Shown here: one piece after another, positions 1-5,388 of the stretch
Layout: every line of letters begins with the position of its first letter
Position numbering within the stretch: position 1 is the stretch's first letter
Assembly (NCBI GenBank): GCA_050014415.1
Contig: JBEKDJ010000342.1
Span: forward strand, 1 to 5,388
Direction: 5' to 3'
DNA length: 5,388 bases
DNA from: JBEKDJ01 sp050014415
Lineage (GTDB): Bacteria; Desulfobacterota; BSN033; UBA1163
Notes under the pieces: model-generated
The model's input: the letters and a program-made list of their open reading frames with translations, nothing else
What the model was told of the DNA's origin: nothing
Databases searched by the model: none
Translations under genes and position numbers: made by a program

Positions 1-516
1 TACTACTTTATCCTTTTGAGCCTTGTCATCTCCTTAATCATCATGTACCTGATCTTGAAATCGCCCTTCGGGAATACGCTTCGAGCGATTCGGGATAACC
101 CACAACGATGTGAAGCAATTGGTATTCACGTCAGGCGTCATCAACTCATTGCAATTACCATTGCCACCTTTTTCGCGGGAGTTGCAGGTGTTCTGTTTGT
201 GGTGCTGGAGCGATCTGTTTTTGCTGACCTTCTGTTTTGGACTTTGTCCCTTGAGATACTTATCATGTGCCTTTTAGGAGGGTGGTTTACTTTTTCCGGT
301 CCGGTGTTAGGGGCAGCAATCATGGTGGCCTTAAGGACTTTTGTCGGTATATTTACAGAATATTGGACATTGATTTTGGGAATTATACTGATTCTGTTGA
401 TTTTCTATCTTCCGGAAGGGATGATGGGCTACTTTCAAGTGATATTTAAGACTCGGACTAAAAAAGTGGCACAAGGAGAGCAAACGCTAGATGCTTCAAG
501 TGGAAGCAGTCGATAA
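1..516 (+). CDS. livM: Branched-chain amino acid-type ABC transporter permease LivM (5' truncated)
   Basis: This is the C-terminal part of an inner-membrane permease of the LivH/LivM family, which forms the translocation path of HAAT importers (leucine/isoleucine/valine and related acids). The frame is open from base 1, so the true start lies left of the window; a TTG at 16 is internal. The 171 visible residues carry the family's cytoplasmic coupling loop (G24-N-T-L-R-A-I-R-D-N-P-Q-R36, then E38-A-I-G-I) that contacts the ATPases. It is followed by hydrophobic segments at roughly residues 49-69, 76-95, 100-118 and 122-137, then LPEG and a charged tail. Full-length members are typically about 300-350 residues, so roughly half is missing. 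The re-entrant motif reads G-G-W-F-T-F-S-G-P-V-L-G where relatives usually have GG.GT..GPV.G. The stop overlaps livG by 26 nt. Family assignment is secure; the substrate is unknown. Confidence 0.93.
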   Translation, partial: YYFILLSLVISLIIMYLILKSPFGNTLRAIRDNPQRCEAIGIHVRRHQLIAITIATFFAGVAGVLFVVLERSVFADLLFWTLSLEILIMCLLGGWFTFSGPVLGAAIMVALRTFVGIFTEYWTLILGIILILLIFYLPEGMMGYFQVIFKTRTKKVAQGEQTLDASSGSSR

Positions 517-1225
517 ATCATTTGATGATTTCAAGGCCGTGAATGGAGCCAACCTGACCATTGGAAAGGGAGAGATTGTGGCTGTGATCGGCCCCAACGG
601 GGCTGGCAAGACCACGCTATTTAACCTCATCACGGGCCAGCTGCAGCGGGACAACGGGAAGATCATTTTTAAAGGTGAAGATATTAGTGAACTGCCCCCT
701 TATCAGATCTGTAAGAAAGGAATTGGACGATCTTTTCAGGTCGTGAATATCTTTCCCCGGCTAACCGTTTTTGAAAACGTTCAGGTCGCTGTGCTATCCC
801 ATCAGAGAAGAAGTTCCAACCTTTTCCGTCCTGCTCAAAACATGGCTGTAGAGGAAACAGGAAATATTTTGGAAGACGTTAGCTTATTCTATAAGAGGAA
901 AGACATTGCTGGGACGCTCTCCCATGGTGACCAAAAAATATTAGAGATAGCAATGGCTTTAGGAAATGAGCCGGAGCTCTTGATTCTGGATGAACCGACG
1001 GCTGGCATGTCTCCTGAGGAAACATTAACAACGATTGAACTCATCAAGCGGCTGGCTCAGATGTGGGGGTTAACCATCTTATTCTGCGAGCATGACATGG
1101 ATATCGTATTCTCTATTGCCCAGAGTATCATGGTGATGCGCCAGGGACGGACGATCATCCAAGGAAACCTGGAAGAGGTGAGAAACAACAAAGAAGTTCA
1201 GGAGGCATACCTCGGAGGCGAGTGA
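491..1225 (+). CDS. livG: Branched-chain amino acid-type ABC transporter ATP-binding protein LivG
   Basis: This is one of the two cytoplasmic ATPases that power a Liv-type importer. The 244 residues match the usual LivG length (about 250). Visible motifs in order: Walker A GPNGAGKTT at 34-42, Q-loop Gln83 in S-F-Q, signature L-S-H-G-D-Q at 143-148, Walker B LLILDE at 163-168 followed by P-T-A-G-M-S-P-E-E, which is typical of LivG, and H-loop His201 in C-E-H-D-M. All catalytic positions are present; the signature is the looser LS.G.Q form rather than LSGGQ. The ATG at 491 fits the family N-terminus (L-x-V-E-x-V-x-K-S-F) and has AAGGAG at 473-478, 12 nt upstream and inside livM. It starts 26 nt before the livM stop and ends on the first base of the livF ATG, which implies coupled translation. 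Confidence 0.95.
   Translation: MLQVEAVDKSFDDFKAVNGANLTIGKGEIVAVIGPNGAGKTTLFNLITGQLQRDNGKIIFKGEDISELPPYQICKKGIGRSFQVVNIFPRLTVFENVQVAVLSHQRRSSNLFRPAQNMAVEETGNILEDVSLFYKRKDIAGTLSHGDQKILEIAMALGNEPELLILDEPTAGMSPEETLTTIELIKRLAQMWGLTILFCEHDMDIVFSIAQSIMVMRQGRTIIQGNLEEVRNNKEVQEAYLGGE
1214..1218 (+). promoter_or_regulatory. livF ribosome binding site that decides its start
   Basis: GGAGG lies 6 nt before ATG 1225 and only 3 nt before the alternative GTG 1222. Normal Shine-Dalgarno spacing therefore favours the ATG. The site lies within the last codons of livG, consistent with termination-reinitiation coupling. Confidence 0.6.
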
Positions 1226-1923
1226 TGCTTGAGGTAGAAGGAATCCACACTTTCTATGGCTTGAGCCACATCCTTTTTGGCATCTCTTTAAGTGTTGAGC
1301 CAGGAGAAGTGGTATGTCTCTTGGGTCGTAATGGAGCAGGGAAGACCACCACCATGAAGAGCATCATGGGAGTGACGCCACCGAAGCAAGGGAACATCAG
1401 GTTTAAGGGAGAGGTGATTACTGGTAAGGAGCCCTATTTGCTCACTCGAAAGGGGATGGGCTATGTGCCGGACGATAGAAGGATTTTTGCAGACCTCACG
1501 GTGGGGGAAAACCTCGAAATCGCTATGAGGAAGACCAAGGAAGGCGAGGGATGGAATAAAGAGAGAGTCTATGAAATGTTTCCTGCTCTTAAGGAGATAG
1601 AGTTCCGCAAGGGTGGCTGCCTTAGCGGTGGTGAGCAGAAAATGTTAGCCATTGCCCGGGCATTGATGGGGAATCCTGAATTCCTGCTCCTCGATGAGCC
1701 TACTGAAGGGCTCGCACCCGTACTGGTCCATGCACTCGAAGGGCAGATAAGGAAGTTGAGGGGAGTCGGGTTAACGGTTTTGCTGGCTGAGCAGAATGTG
1801 AGATCAGCCCTGAGACTAGGTGACCGTGTCTATATCATCGATAACGGGCAAATAAGTTATCAGGGAGGAATTGGGGAATTGAGAGATAATGAGGAGGTGA
1901 GGAGGAAATATTTGTTGGTATAA
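1225..1923 (+). CDS. livF: Branched-chain amino acid-type ABC transporter ATP-binding protein LivF
   Basis: This is the second ATPase of the Liv-type importer, expected to pair with LivG beneath the LivH/LivM permeases. With the ATG at 1225 it is 232 residues, the normal LivF size. Motifs: Walker A GRNGAGKTT at 34-42, the LivF-style Y-V-P-D-D-R-R-I-F segment (usually Y-V-P-E-G-R-R) around 80-88, signature L-S-G-G-E-Q at 133-138, and Walker B L-L-L-D-E with Asp157/Glu158 followed by P-T-E-G-L-A-P. A-E-Q-N around 189 has Gln190 at the H-loop position, as is usual for LivF. An in-frame GTG at 1222 is an alternative start. ATG 1225 is preferred because it begins M-L-E-V-E like relatives and sits 6 nt after GGAGG. 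The TGA of livG shares its A with this ATG. The transporter unit appears to end here. Confidence 0.94.
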   Translation: MLEVEGIHTFYGLSHILFGISLSVEPGEVVCLLGRNGAGKTTTMKSIMGVTPPKQGNIRFKGEVITGKEPYLLTRKGMGYVPDDRRIFADLTVGENLEIAMRKTKEGEGWNKERVYEMFPALKEIEFRKGGCLSGGEQKMLAIARALMGNPEFLLLDEPTEGLAPVLVHALEGQIRKLRGVGLTVLLAEQNVRSALRLGDRVYIIDNGQISYQGGIGELRDNEEVRRKYLLV

Positions 1924-1995
1924 ATTAGGTCTTATAAGATGCATAAACTCTTACCCTCCACCTTCCACATTAGAAATCAACCCGTCTGGAATGAG

Positions 1996-2056
1996 AGATT
2001 GCTATCGCTTCGGCCCGAATCAACACGGGTCTGGGCTTCACTCATGATGACAATCT
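1996..2056. repeat. Imperfect palindrome, possible decayed dispersed repeat
   Basis: The outer arms AGATTGCTATC (1996-2006) and GATGACAATCT (2046-2056) pair over 11 positions with one mismatch and one G-U wobble. An inner stem pairs GGCCCG (2012-2017) with CGGGTC (2026-2031), including one G-U, around an 8-nt loop. The ends GAGATTGCt..CGCTTCG and ..CTTCaCTC..ATGACAATC resemble the GAGATTGC/GCAATGACA-type palindromic repeats scattered between genes in many bacterial genomes, here heavily diverged. The palindrome is seen directly; membership in a dispersed family is inferred from memory. It lacks a U-tract, so it is not a typical terminator, although a folded transcript could protect the 3' end of the liv message. 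Confidence 0.42.
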
Positions 2057-2089
2057 TGGGAATAATGAAAACCTGATGTCATGGGAATA
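2045..2089. repeat. Interrupted direct repeat upstream of the thiolase gene
   Basis: TGATGACA (2045-2052), four bases, then TGGGAATA (2057-2064) recurs as TGATGTCA (2074-2081) directly joined to TGGGAATA (2082-2089). Fifteen of 16 repeated bases match once the 4-nt ATCT spacer of the first copy is excluded. It could be a small tandem duplication or paired protein-binding sites 39-83 bp before the thiolase start. No regulator is suggested by the sequence. Confidence 0.4.
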
Positions 2090-2127
2090 CGCGAAAAGTC
2101 TTTTGGGTTTTCTATTAGGGGGAGAGG

Positions 2128-3357
2128 ATGGAAAAGGATGACGTTGTGATGGTCAGTGCGGTTCGAACGCCGTTCGGGAAATTCGGGGGGACCCTAAAAG
2201 ACATTCCTTCTATCGACCTCGGGGCAATGGTGATCCGTGAGGTCCTAAAAAGGGTGAGTCTAAATGGAGAGGAGGTTGAAGAGACTTATTATGGATCTGC
2301 TATCCCTGCAGAGGCGGCCTTGGAAACAGACGTTCCTGCGAGACAAGCCACCCTCAAGGCGGGGATGCCTTCGCAGGCTGTTTCTATAACAGTTGACCGT
2401 GCCTGTTGCTCATCGCTGGCAGCGGTGAGGTTGGGGTATAGAGCGATCAGATCCGGAGAAATTGAAGTAGCCTTGGGCGTTGGAGCAGAGAATATGAGCC
2501 GTACCCCTCTCCTCGCTTCTCCTGATATCCGGTGGGGAAAGAGGTTAGGAAATATTGACCTGTGGGATTGTATCTATGGGTTGGGGTATAAAGGGTTCCA
2601 CCCTGTTTCAGTCGATGCCGGAGAGGTGGCTCTTGAATACGGCATTACCCGGCAAGATCAAGACCGATGGGCTTATCAAAGCCAGATGAAATATGCGAAA
2701 GCCTTCGCAGAAGGCAAATTCAATGTGGGCGAGGAGCTAATGAGGGTAGAGATTTCCCAGAGGAAAGGTCCTGCGATCATTTTTGAAAGGGATGAATTTC
2801 CAAAGCCAGAAACAACCCTTGAGAAACTCTCAAAGCTTCCCCTTGTCTATGGGAGCCCGACAGTGACGGCAGGGAACGCTCCGGGTCTCGATACGGGTGC
2901 CTCGGCCGTCCTCATAATGAGTGAAAAGAAGGCAAAGGAGAAAGGGCTGAGACCTTTAGCCAAAATCGTCTCGATGGTTGCCACCGCCACAACTCCTCGT
3001 CTGATTGCAGCCATTCCTGGCTTCACCATTCAAAGAGCATTGGAAAAAGCTCACATCCCTCTCGAACAGATAGACCTCATCGAAATCAACGAGGCTTTTG
3101 CTGCGATGCCTCTGGTGAGCGCGAAGATCTTAGCGGATGGGGATCCCGAGAAGATGGCATCCCTCTTGGAAAAAACGAATGTCAATGGGGGGGCTATCGC
3201 CATCGGCCATCCAGTAGGCGCAAGCGGAGCAAGAATCTTAATGACTTTGATCTATGAATTGAGAAGAAGGGGGGGAGGAATAGGGGTAGCCTCTATTTGT
3301 GGAGGATTAGCCCAAGGGGAAGGAGCAGTCATACAGGTGGATGGCGAACAGGGTTGA
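2128..3357 (+). CDS. Thiolase (acetyl-CoA C-acyltransferase/acetyltransferase)
   Basis: A complete 409-residue thiolase, slightly longer than the typical 390-400. These cytoplasmic enzymes cleave 3-ketoacyl-CoA with CoA to acetyl-CoA and a shortened acyl-CoA, or condense two acetyl-CoA in reverse. The N-terminus V-S-A-V-R-T-P-F-G-K-F-G-G (9-21) is classic. The acylated nucleophile is Cys93 in V-D-R-A-C-C-S-S-L, where most thiolases read VN..CGSGL; Cys94 and Ser96 replace two glycines. Also present are E-N-M-S (121-124), T-A-G-N (247-250), N-E-A-F-A (321-325), G-H-P-V-G-A-S-G-A-R with catalytic His361, and the second active-site cysteine Cys391 in C-G-G-L-A-Q-G. All catalytic residues are therefore present. 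ATG 2128 follows the purine-rich AGGGGGAGAGG. The fusion gene 106 bp downstream supplies the preceding steps, which favours a degradative role. Chain-length preference cannot be told, so no gene symbol is given. Confidence 0.93.
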   Translation: MEKDDVVMVSAVRTPFGKFGGTLKDIPSIDLGAMVIREVLKRVSLNGEEVEETYYGSAIPAEAALETDVPARQATLKAGMPSQAVSITVDRACCSSLAAVRLGYRAIRSGEIEVALGVGAENMSRTPLLASPDIRWGKRLGNIDLWDCIYGLGYKGFHPVSVDAGEVALEYGITRQDQDRWAYQSQMKYAKAFAEGKFNVGEELMRVEISQRKGPAIIFERDEFPKPETTLEKLSKLPLVYGSPTVTAGNAPGLDTGASAVLIMSEKKAKEKGLRPLAKIVSMVATATTPRLIAAIPGFTIQRALEKAHIPLEQIDLIEINEAFAAMPLVSAKILADGDPEKMASLLEKTNVNGGAIAIGHPVGASGARILMTLIYELRRRGGGIGVASICGGLAQGEGAVIQVDGEQG

Positions 3358-3381
3358 CAAAGCAACTGTAACTGATAGAAT
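3354..3381 (+). promoter_or_regulatory. Putative sigma70 promoter for the dehydrogenase/hydratase gene
   Basis: A perfect -35 hexamer TTGACA (3354-3359) overlaps the thiolase stop codon. It is followed after 16 bp by TAGAAT (3376-3381), five of six matches to TATAAT. Transcription would begin near 3388, giving a leader of about 76 nt before ATG 3464. Position just ahead of a gene on the same strand supports it. A 16-bp spacer is slightly short of the 17-bp optimum. It would let the fusion gene be expressed apart from the thiolase. Confidence 0.55.
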
Positions 3382-3408
3382 AGGGACAATCTTAGGGGTT
3401 ACTGATCG
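3368..3408. repeat. Pair of 11-mer direct repeats at the putative promoter
   Basis: GTAACTGATAG (3368-3378) and GTTACTGATCG (3398-3408) match at 9 of 11 bases and start exactly 30 bp apart, close to three helical turns. The first covers the upstream edge of the -10 box; the second lies just downstream of the expected start site. A shorter AACTG also repeats at 3364-3368 and 3370-3374. This layout would suit a repressor or other binding protein, but chance similarity is possible. Confidence 0.3.
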
Positions 3409-3434
3409 GACAGGCAAACAGAATTTGATCGATG

Positions 3435-3453
3435 CTCTTCCTAGAACGAAGAG
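3435..3453 (+). promoter_or_regulatory. Small leader hairpin overlapping the Shine-Dalgarno region
   Basis: CTCTTC (3435-3440) and GAAGAG (3448-3453) form a perfect 6-bp stem around a 7-nt loop. The 3' arm contains the first bases of GAGGGG (3451-3456), the ribosome binding site of the fusion gene. When folded, part of the Shine-Dalgarno sequence would be paired. The stem is short and only moderately stable, so any effect on translation is speculative. Confidence 0.35.
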
Positions 3454-3456
3454 GGG
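3451..3456 (+). promoter_or_regulatory. Ribosome binding site of the dehydrogenase/hydratase gene
   Basis: GAGGGG ends 7 nt before ATG 3464, good Shine-Dalgarno spacing. It supports this start, which also begins the expected M-N-R-K-I-K-K-A-A-V-L-G-A-G Rossmann strand. Confidence 0.6.
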
Positions 3457-3463
3457 TTGAACG

Positions 3464-5388
3464 ATGAATCGGAAGATCAAAAAGGCAGCGGTGTTAGGGG
3501 CAGGCGTCATGGGAAGTGCGATTGCTGCCCATCTGGCGAATGTGGGAATCCCTTCCTTTCTCCTCGATATTGTCCCACCGGAGATGACGGAGGCGGAGAA
3601 GAAGAAGGGGCTGACATTGGAAAAACCCGAGGTGAGAAATCGATTCGCTACCATGGGAAAGAAGAGAGTTCAGGAATCGAGCCCCGCCTCTCTCTATTTG
3701 AAAGAGGATGCGGAACTCATTACCACAGGGAACTTTGAAGATCATCTCCCCTGGGTTTCGCAGGCAGATTGGATCATCGAAGCCATCATCGAGGATCTCA
3801 ATGCAAAGAAGGATCTTTTCACGAAGCTGATTCCCCTTCTAAAAGAAGGAACCGTGATCAGCTCAAATACCTCTGGCATCGCCATTCATAAGATGGGCGA
3901 AGGGTTGTCACGGGATTTTGCAGAGATGTTCTTAGGAACTCACTTCTTCAATCCGCCCAGATACATGAAACTTCTGGAGATCATCCCTACCTCATCCACA
4001 TCCAAGACCACCGTAGAGAGAATGGCCCATGTGGGTGAGAGGATCTTAGGCAAGGGTGTGGTCTATGCGAAAGACACGCCCAATTTCATTGCAAATCGAA
4101 TCGGGGCCTTTTCGATTGCCATCACCATTCGGACGATGGTGGAGGACGGTTACCGGATCGAGGAGGTGGATCAGATCACAGGACCTGTCATGGGGAGACC
4201 GAAGAGCGCTACCTTCCGCACGGCCGATCTTGTGGGACTCGATGTCATGGCCCATGTTGCCAAAAACCTTTATGAGAGCCTTTCTGAGGGGAAGGAGAGA
4301 GAATACTTCGTTTTTTCTCCTTTTATCCAACAGATGTTGAAGAATCAGTGGTTGGGTCAGAAGACGGGGCAGGGTTTTTACAAGAAGGTAAAGCAAGAGG
4401 GCAAAGAAGAGATTCTTGTCATGGACTATCAGAAGATCGATTACCGACCCCAGGAGAGGCTGAATCTTCCGTCGGTAGAAATGGCAAAGAATATTGACGA
4501 TGTTGGAGAACGGATTAAGAGCCTCATCATGAATCCTGATCGAGGAGGCCAATTTGCCTGGAAGATCCTGAAGAGGACGTTACTCTATTCCGCTGAGAAG
4601 ATTCCCGAGATTGCTGAGGATGTCGTCAGTATAGATCGGGCCATGAGATGGGGCTATAACTGGGAGCTCGGACCCTTCGAACTCTGGGATGGTATCGGTC
4701 TGAAACCCTCTGTGAAAAGAATGGAGAAGGAGGGGGAAGCCATCCCGCCATGGGTGGAGCAGCTCCTGAGCAAAGGTTATTCCTCCTTTTACGAGAAGAA
4801 GGATGGCCGTGTCTTTTGGTTTGACCTGGGAGCAGGCCAATACCAGGGGATCGAAGAAAAACCGGAGATCATCCTTTTACCGAGTCTGAAGGAGCGGAAA
4901 AAGACCGTGCTTTCGAATCCAGGGGCTAGTTTAATTGATCTCGGGGACGGAATAGCCTGTCTCGAGTTCCATTCCAAGATGAATGTCATTGGAACCGATA
5001 CCATCCAGATGATGAGAGATTCCCTCCAAGAGGTGGAAGAGAAATTTGACGGGATGGTTATCGGAAATCATGGAGAAAACTTTTCCGCAGGAGCCAACCT
5101 CATGCTCATTCTCTTTGAAATTCAGGACGAGAACTGGGATGAGGTAGAAGCCTCGGTGAAAGCTTTTCAGGACACCTTGATGGCCATCAAGTATTTTGAA
5201 AAACCGGTGGTAGCTGCTCCGTTTGGCCTTACCCTGGGAGGCGGATGCGAAATCTGCCTTGCCTCCGCCGGTGTTCGGGCCGCAGCTGAAACTTATATGG
5301 GGCTTGTTGAATTGGGCGTAGGTCTGATTCCCGGAGGAGGTGGAACCAAGGAGATGTCACTCCGGTCCACAGAATGGTTTCCACCAGG
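3464..5388 (+). CDS. 3-hydroxyacyl-CoA dehydrogenase/enoyl-CoA hydratase fusion, FadN (YusL)-like (3' truncated)
   Basis: A bifunctional beta-oxidation enzyme: it hydrates 2-enoyl-CoA, then oxidises the 3-hydroxyacyl-CoA with NAD+ to the substrate for thiolase. The frame stays open to the window end (641 residues seen; FadN-type proteins are about 790-800, so roughly 150 are missing). The dehydrogenase comes first: nucleotide-binding G12-A-G-V-M-G17 with Asp35 ending strand 2, which favours NAD over NADP; E106-A-I-I-E110; S-N-T-S with Ser137; catalytic His160 and Glu172 in H-F-F-N-P-P-R-Y-M-K-L-L-E; and Asn207 in P-N-F-I-A-N-R. The C-terminal helical domain ends near Q-G-F-Y-K-K (303-308). 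A second dehydrogenase C-terminal-like domain spans about 364-425 (W-E-L-G-P-F-E-L-W-D at 400-409). The crotonase domain starts near 488, with F-S-A-G-A-N-L (540-546) and L-G-G-G-C-E (591-596) forming the oxyanion hole, and Glu596 and Glu616 (V-E-L-G-V-G-L-I-P-G) as the catalytic pair. This order is the reverse of FadB/FadJ. Confidence 0.94.
   Translation, partial: MNRKIKKAAVLGAGVMGSAIAAHLANVGIPSFLLDIVPPEMTEAEKKKGLTLEKPEVRNRFATMGKKRVQESSPASLYLKEDAELITTGNFEDHLPWVSQADWIIEAIIEDLNAKKDLFTKLIPLLKEGTVISSNTSGIAIHKMGEGLSRDFAEMFLGTHFFNPPRYMKLLEIIPTSSTSKTTVERMAHVGERILGKGVVYAKDTPNFIANRIGAFSIAITIRTMVEDGYRIEEVDQITGPVMGRPKSATFRTADLVGLDVMAHVAKNLYESLSEGKEREYFVFSPFIQQMLKNQWLGQKTGQGFYKKVKQEGKEEILVMDYQKIDYRPQERLNLPSVEMAKNIDDVGERIKSLIMNPDRGGQFAWKILKRTLLYSAEKIPEIAEDVVSIDRAMRWGYNWELGPFELWDGIGLKPSVKRMEKEGEAIPPWVEQLLSKGYSSFYEKKDGRVFWFDLGAGQYQGIEEKPEIILLPSLKERKKTVLSNPGASLIDLGDGIACLEFHSKMNVIGTDTIQMMRDSLQEVEEKFDGMVIGNHGENFSAGANLMLILFEIQDENWDEVEASVKAFQDTLMAIKYFEKPVVAAPFGLTLGGGCEICLASAGVRAAAETYMGLVELGVGLIPGGGGTKEMSLRSTEWFPP

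Larger units (their letters stand above)
1924..2127. other. 204-bp intergenic spacer between livF and the thiolase gene
   Basis: I see no convincing gene here. After the livF stop there is a short AT-rich 10-bp palindrome, TCTTATAAGA (1930-1939), then a pyrimidine-rich run (about 1950-1968). An imperfect palindrome (1996-2056) and an interrupted direct repeat (2045-2089) follow, described separately. No hairpin followed by a U-tract is seen, so no intrinsic terminator for the liv operon can be named. No clear -35/-10 pair was found ahead of the thiolase gene: TTGGGA at 2056-2061 lacks a partner at proper spacing. Transcription of the thiolase may therefore be read-through or may use an alternative sigma factor or activator. 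Confidence 0.6.

Noticed and set aside
466..481. TGGCAC followed by GAGCA, resembling a sigma54 promoter ahead of livG.
   Set aside because: The -12 element TTGC is not present, and the site lies within the livM coding end of a tightly overlapping operon.
1222..1224. GTG as the livF start (4-nt overlap with livG).
   Set aside because: The GGAGG site would be only 3 nt away; ATG 1225 has proper spacing and the family-typical N-terminus.
1894..1964. Possible pairing of GAGGTGAGG at the livF end with CCTCCACCTT downstream.
   Set aside because: The pairing needs a bulge and a G-U pair across a loop of about 50 nt and has no following U-tract, so it is not supported as a terminator.
2091..2107. 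AAAAGTCTTTTGGGTTTT read as a terminator-like hairpin with T runs.
   Set aside because: The stem is only four or five A-T/G-C pairs with a loop of three bases or fewer, too weak for intrinsic termination, and it lies immediately ahead of the thiolase ribosome binding site.
3341..3460. A 39-codon open frame (ATG 3341 to TGA 3458-3460) overlapping the thiolase end by 17 nt, filling the gap and stopping 3 nt before the fusion gene start.
   Set aside because: A stop-free run of 39 codons is expected fairly often by chance. The only nearby purine-rich site abuts the ATG, the product resembles nothing I know, and the putative promoter lies inside it so that transcript would lack the start codon.
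3307..3745. Overlapping minus-strand frames of 115 and 83 codons and a plus-strand frame of 93 codons around the start of the fusion gene.
   Set aside because: The clear Rossmann fold frame starting at 3464 accounts for this stretch; the other frames have no domain or credible ribosome binding site.
4046..4552. 168-codon open frame on the minus strand.
   Set aside because: It lies entirely opposite the dehydrogenase region of the fusion gene, whose + strand frame carries all expected motifs. The reverse product shows no recognisable domain; it is a codon-usage shadow.

Overview
The window is a gene-dense stretch of bacterial chromosome with every gene on the + strand. Base composition looks close to even GC. 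Arginine codons lean on AGG/AGA, and Shine-Dalgarno sites are purine-rich. A Liv-type importer beside beta-oxidation genes, together with the protein flavour, suggests an anaerobic, acid-degrading proteobacterium of the former Deltaproteobacteria (Desulfobacterota) or a similar lineage. That placement is an inference; no rRNA or other marker gene is present.

Layout. Bases 1-1923 hold the end of a branched-chain amino acid-type (HAAT family) ABC importer operon: the C-terminal part of permease livM (runs off the left edge), then ATPases livG and livF. These three overlap by 26 nt and then by 1 nt (or 4 nt), so they are one translationally coupled unit. Bases 1924-2127 are a 204-bp spacer without a convincing gene. 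It contains an imperfect palindrome of about 61 bp that resembles a decayed dispersed repeat, and an interrupted direct repeat. Bases 2128-3357 encode a complete thiolase (409 aa). A 106-bp gap follows, holding a good sigma70-type promoter candidate that overlaps the thiolase stop codon, a pair of near-identical 11-mers, and a small hairpin touching the next ribosome binding site. From 3464 to the right edge an open frame of 641 visible residues encodes a 3-hydroxyacyl-CoA dehydrogenase/enoyl-CoA hydratase fusion of the FadN (YusL) type, cut off within its hydratase domain.

How the parts fit. The thiolase and the fusion protein together cover the last three steps of beta-oxidation (hydration, NAD-dependent oxidation, thiolysis). 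The missing companions, acyl-CoA dehydrogenase and acyl-CoA ligase, may lie downstream. The adjacent Liv-type transporter could import the acid that is degraded (short or branched fatty acid, or an aromatic acid) rather than leucine; this is a context inference only.

Nothing here amounts to an undescribed system. The points worth a second look are the internal promoter and leader, the intergenic repeat, and small departures from consensus in the thiolase active-site loop and in livM/livG motifs.
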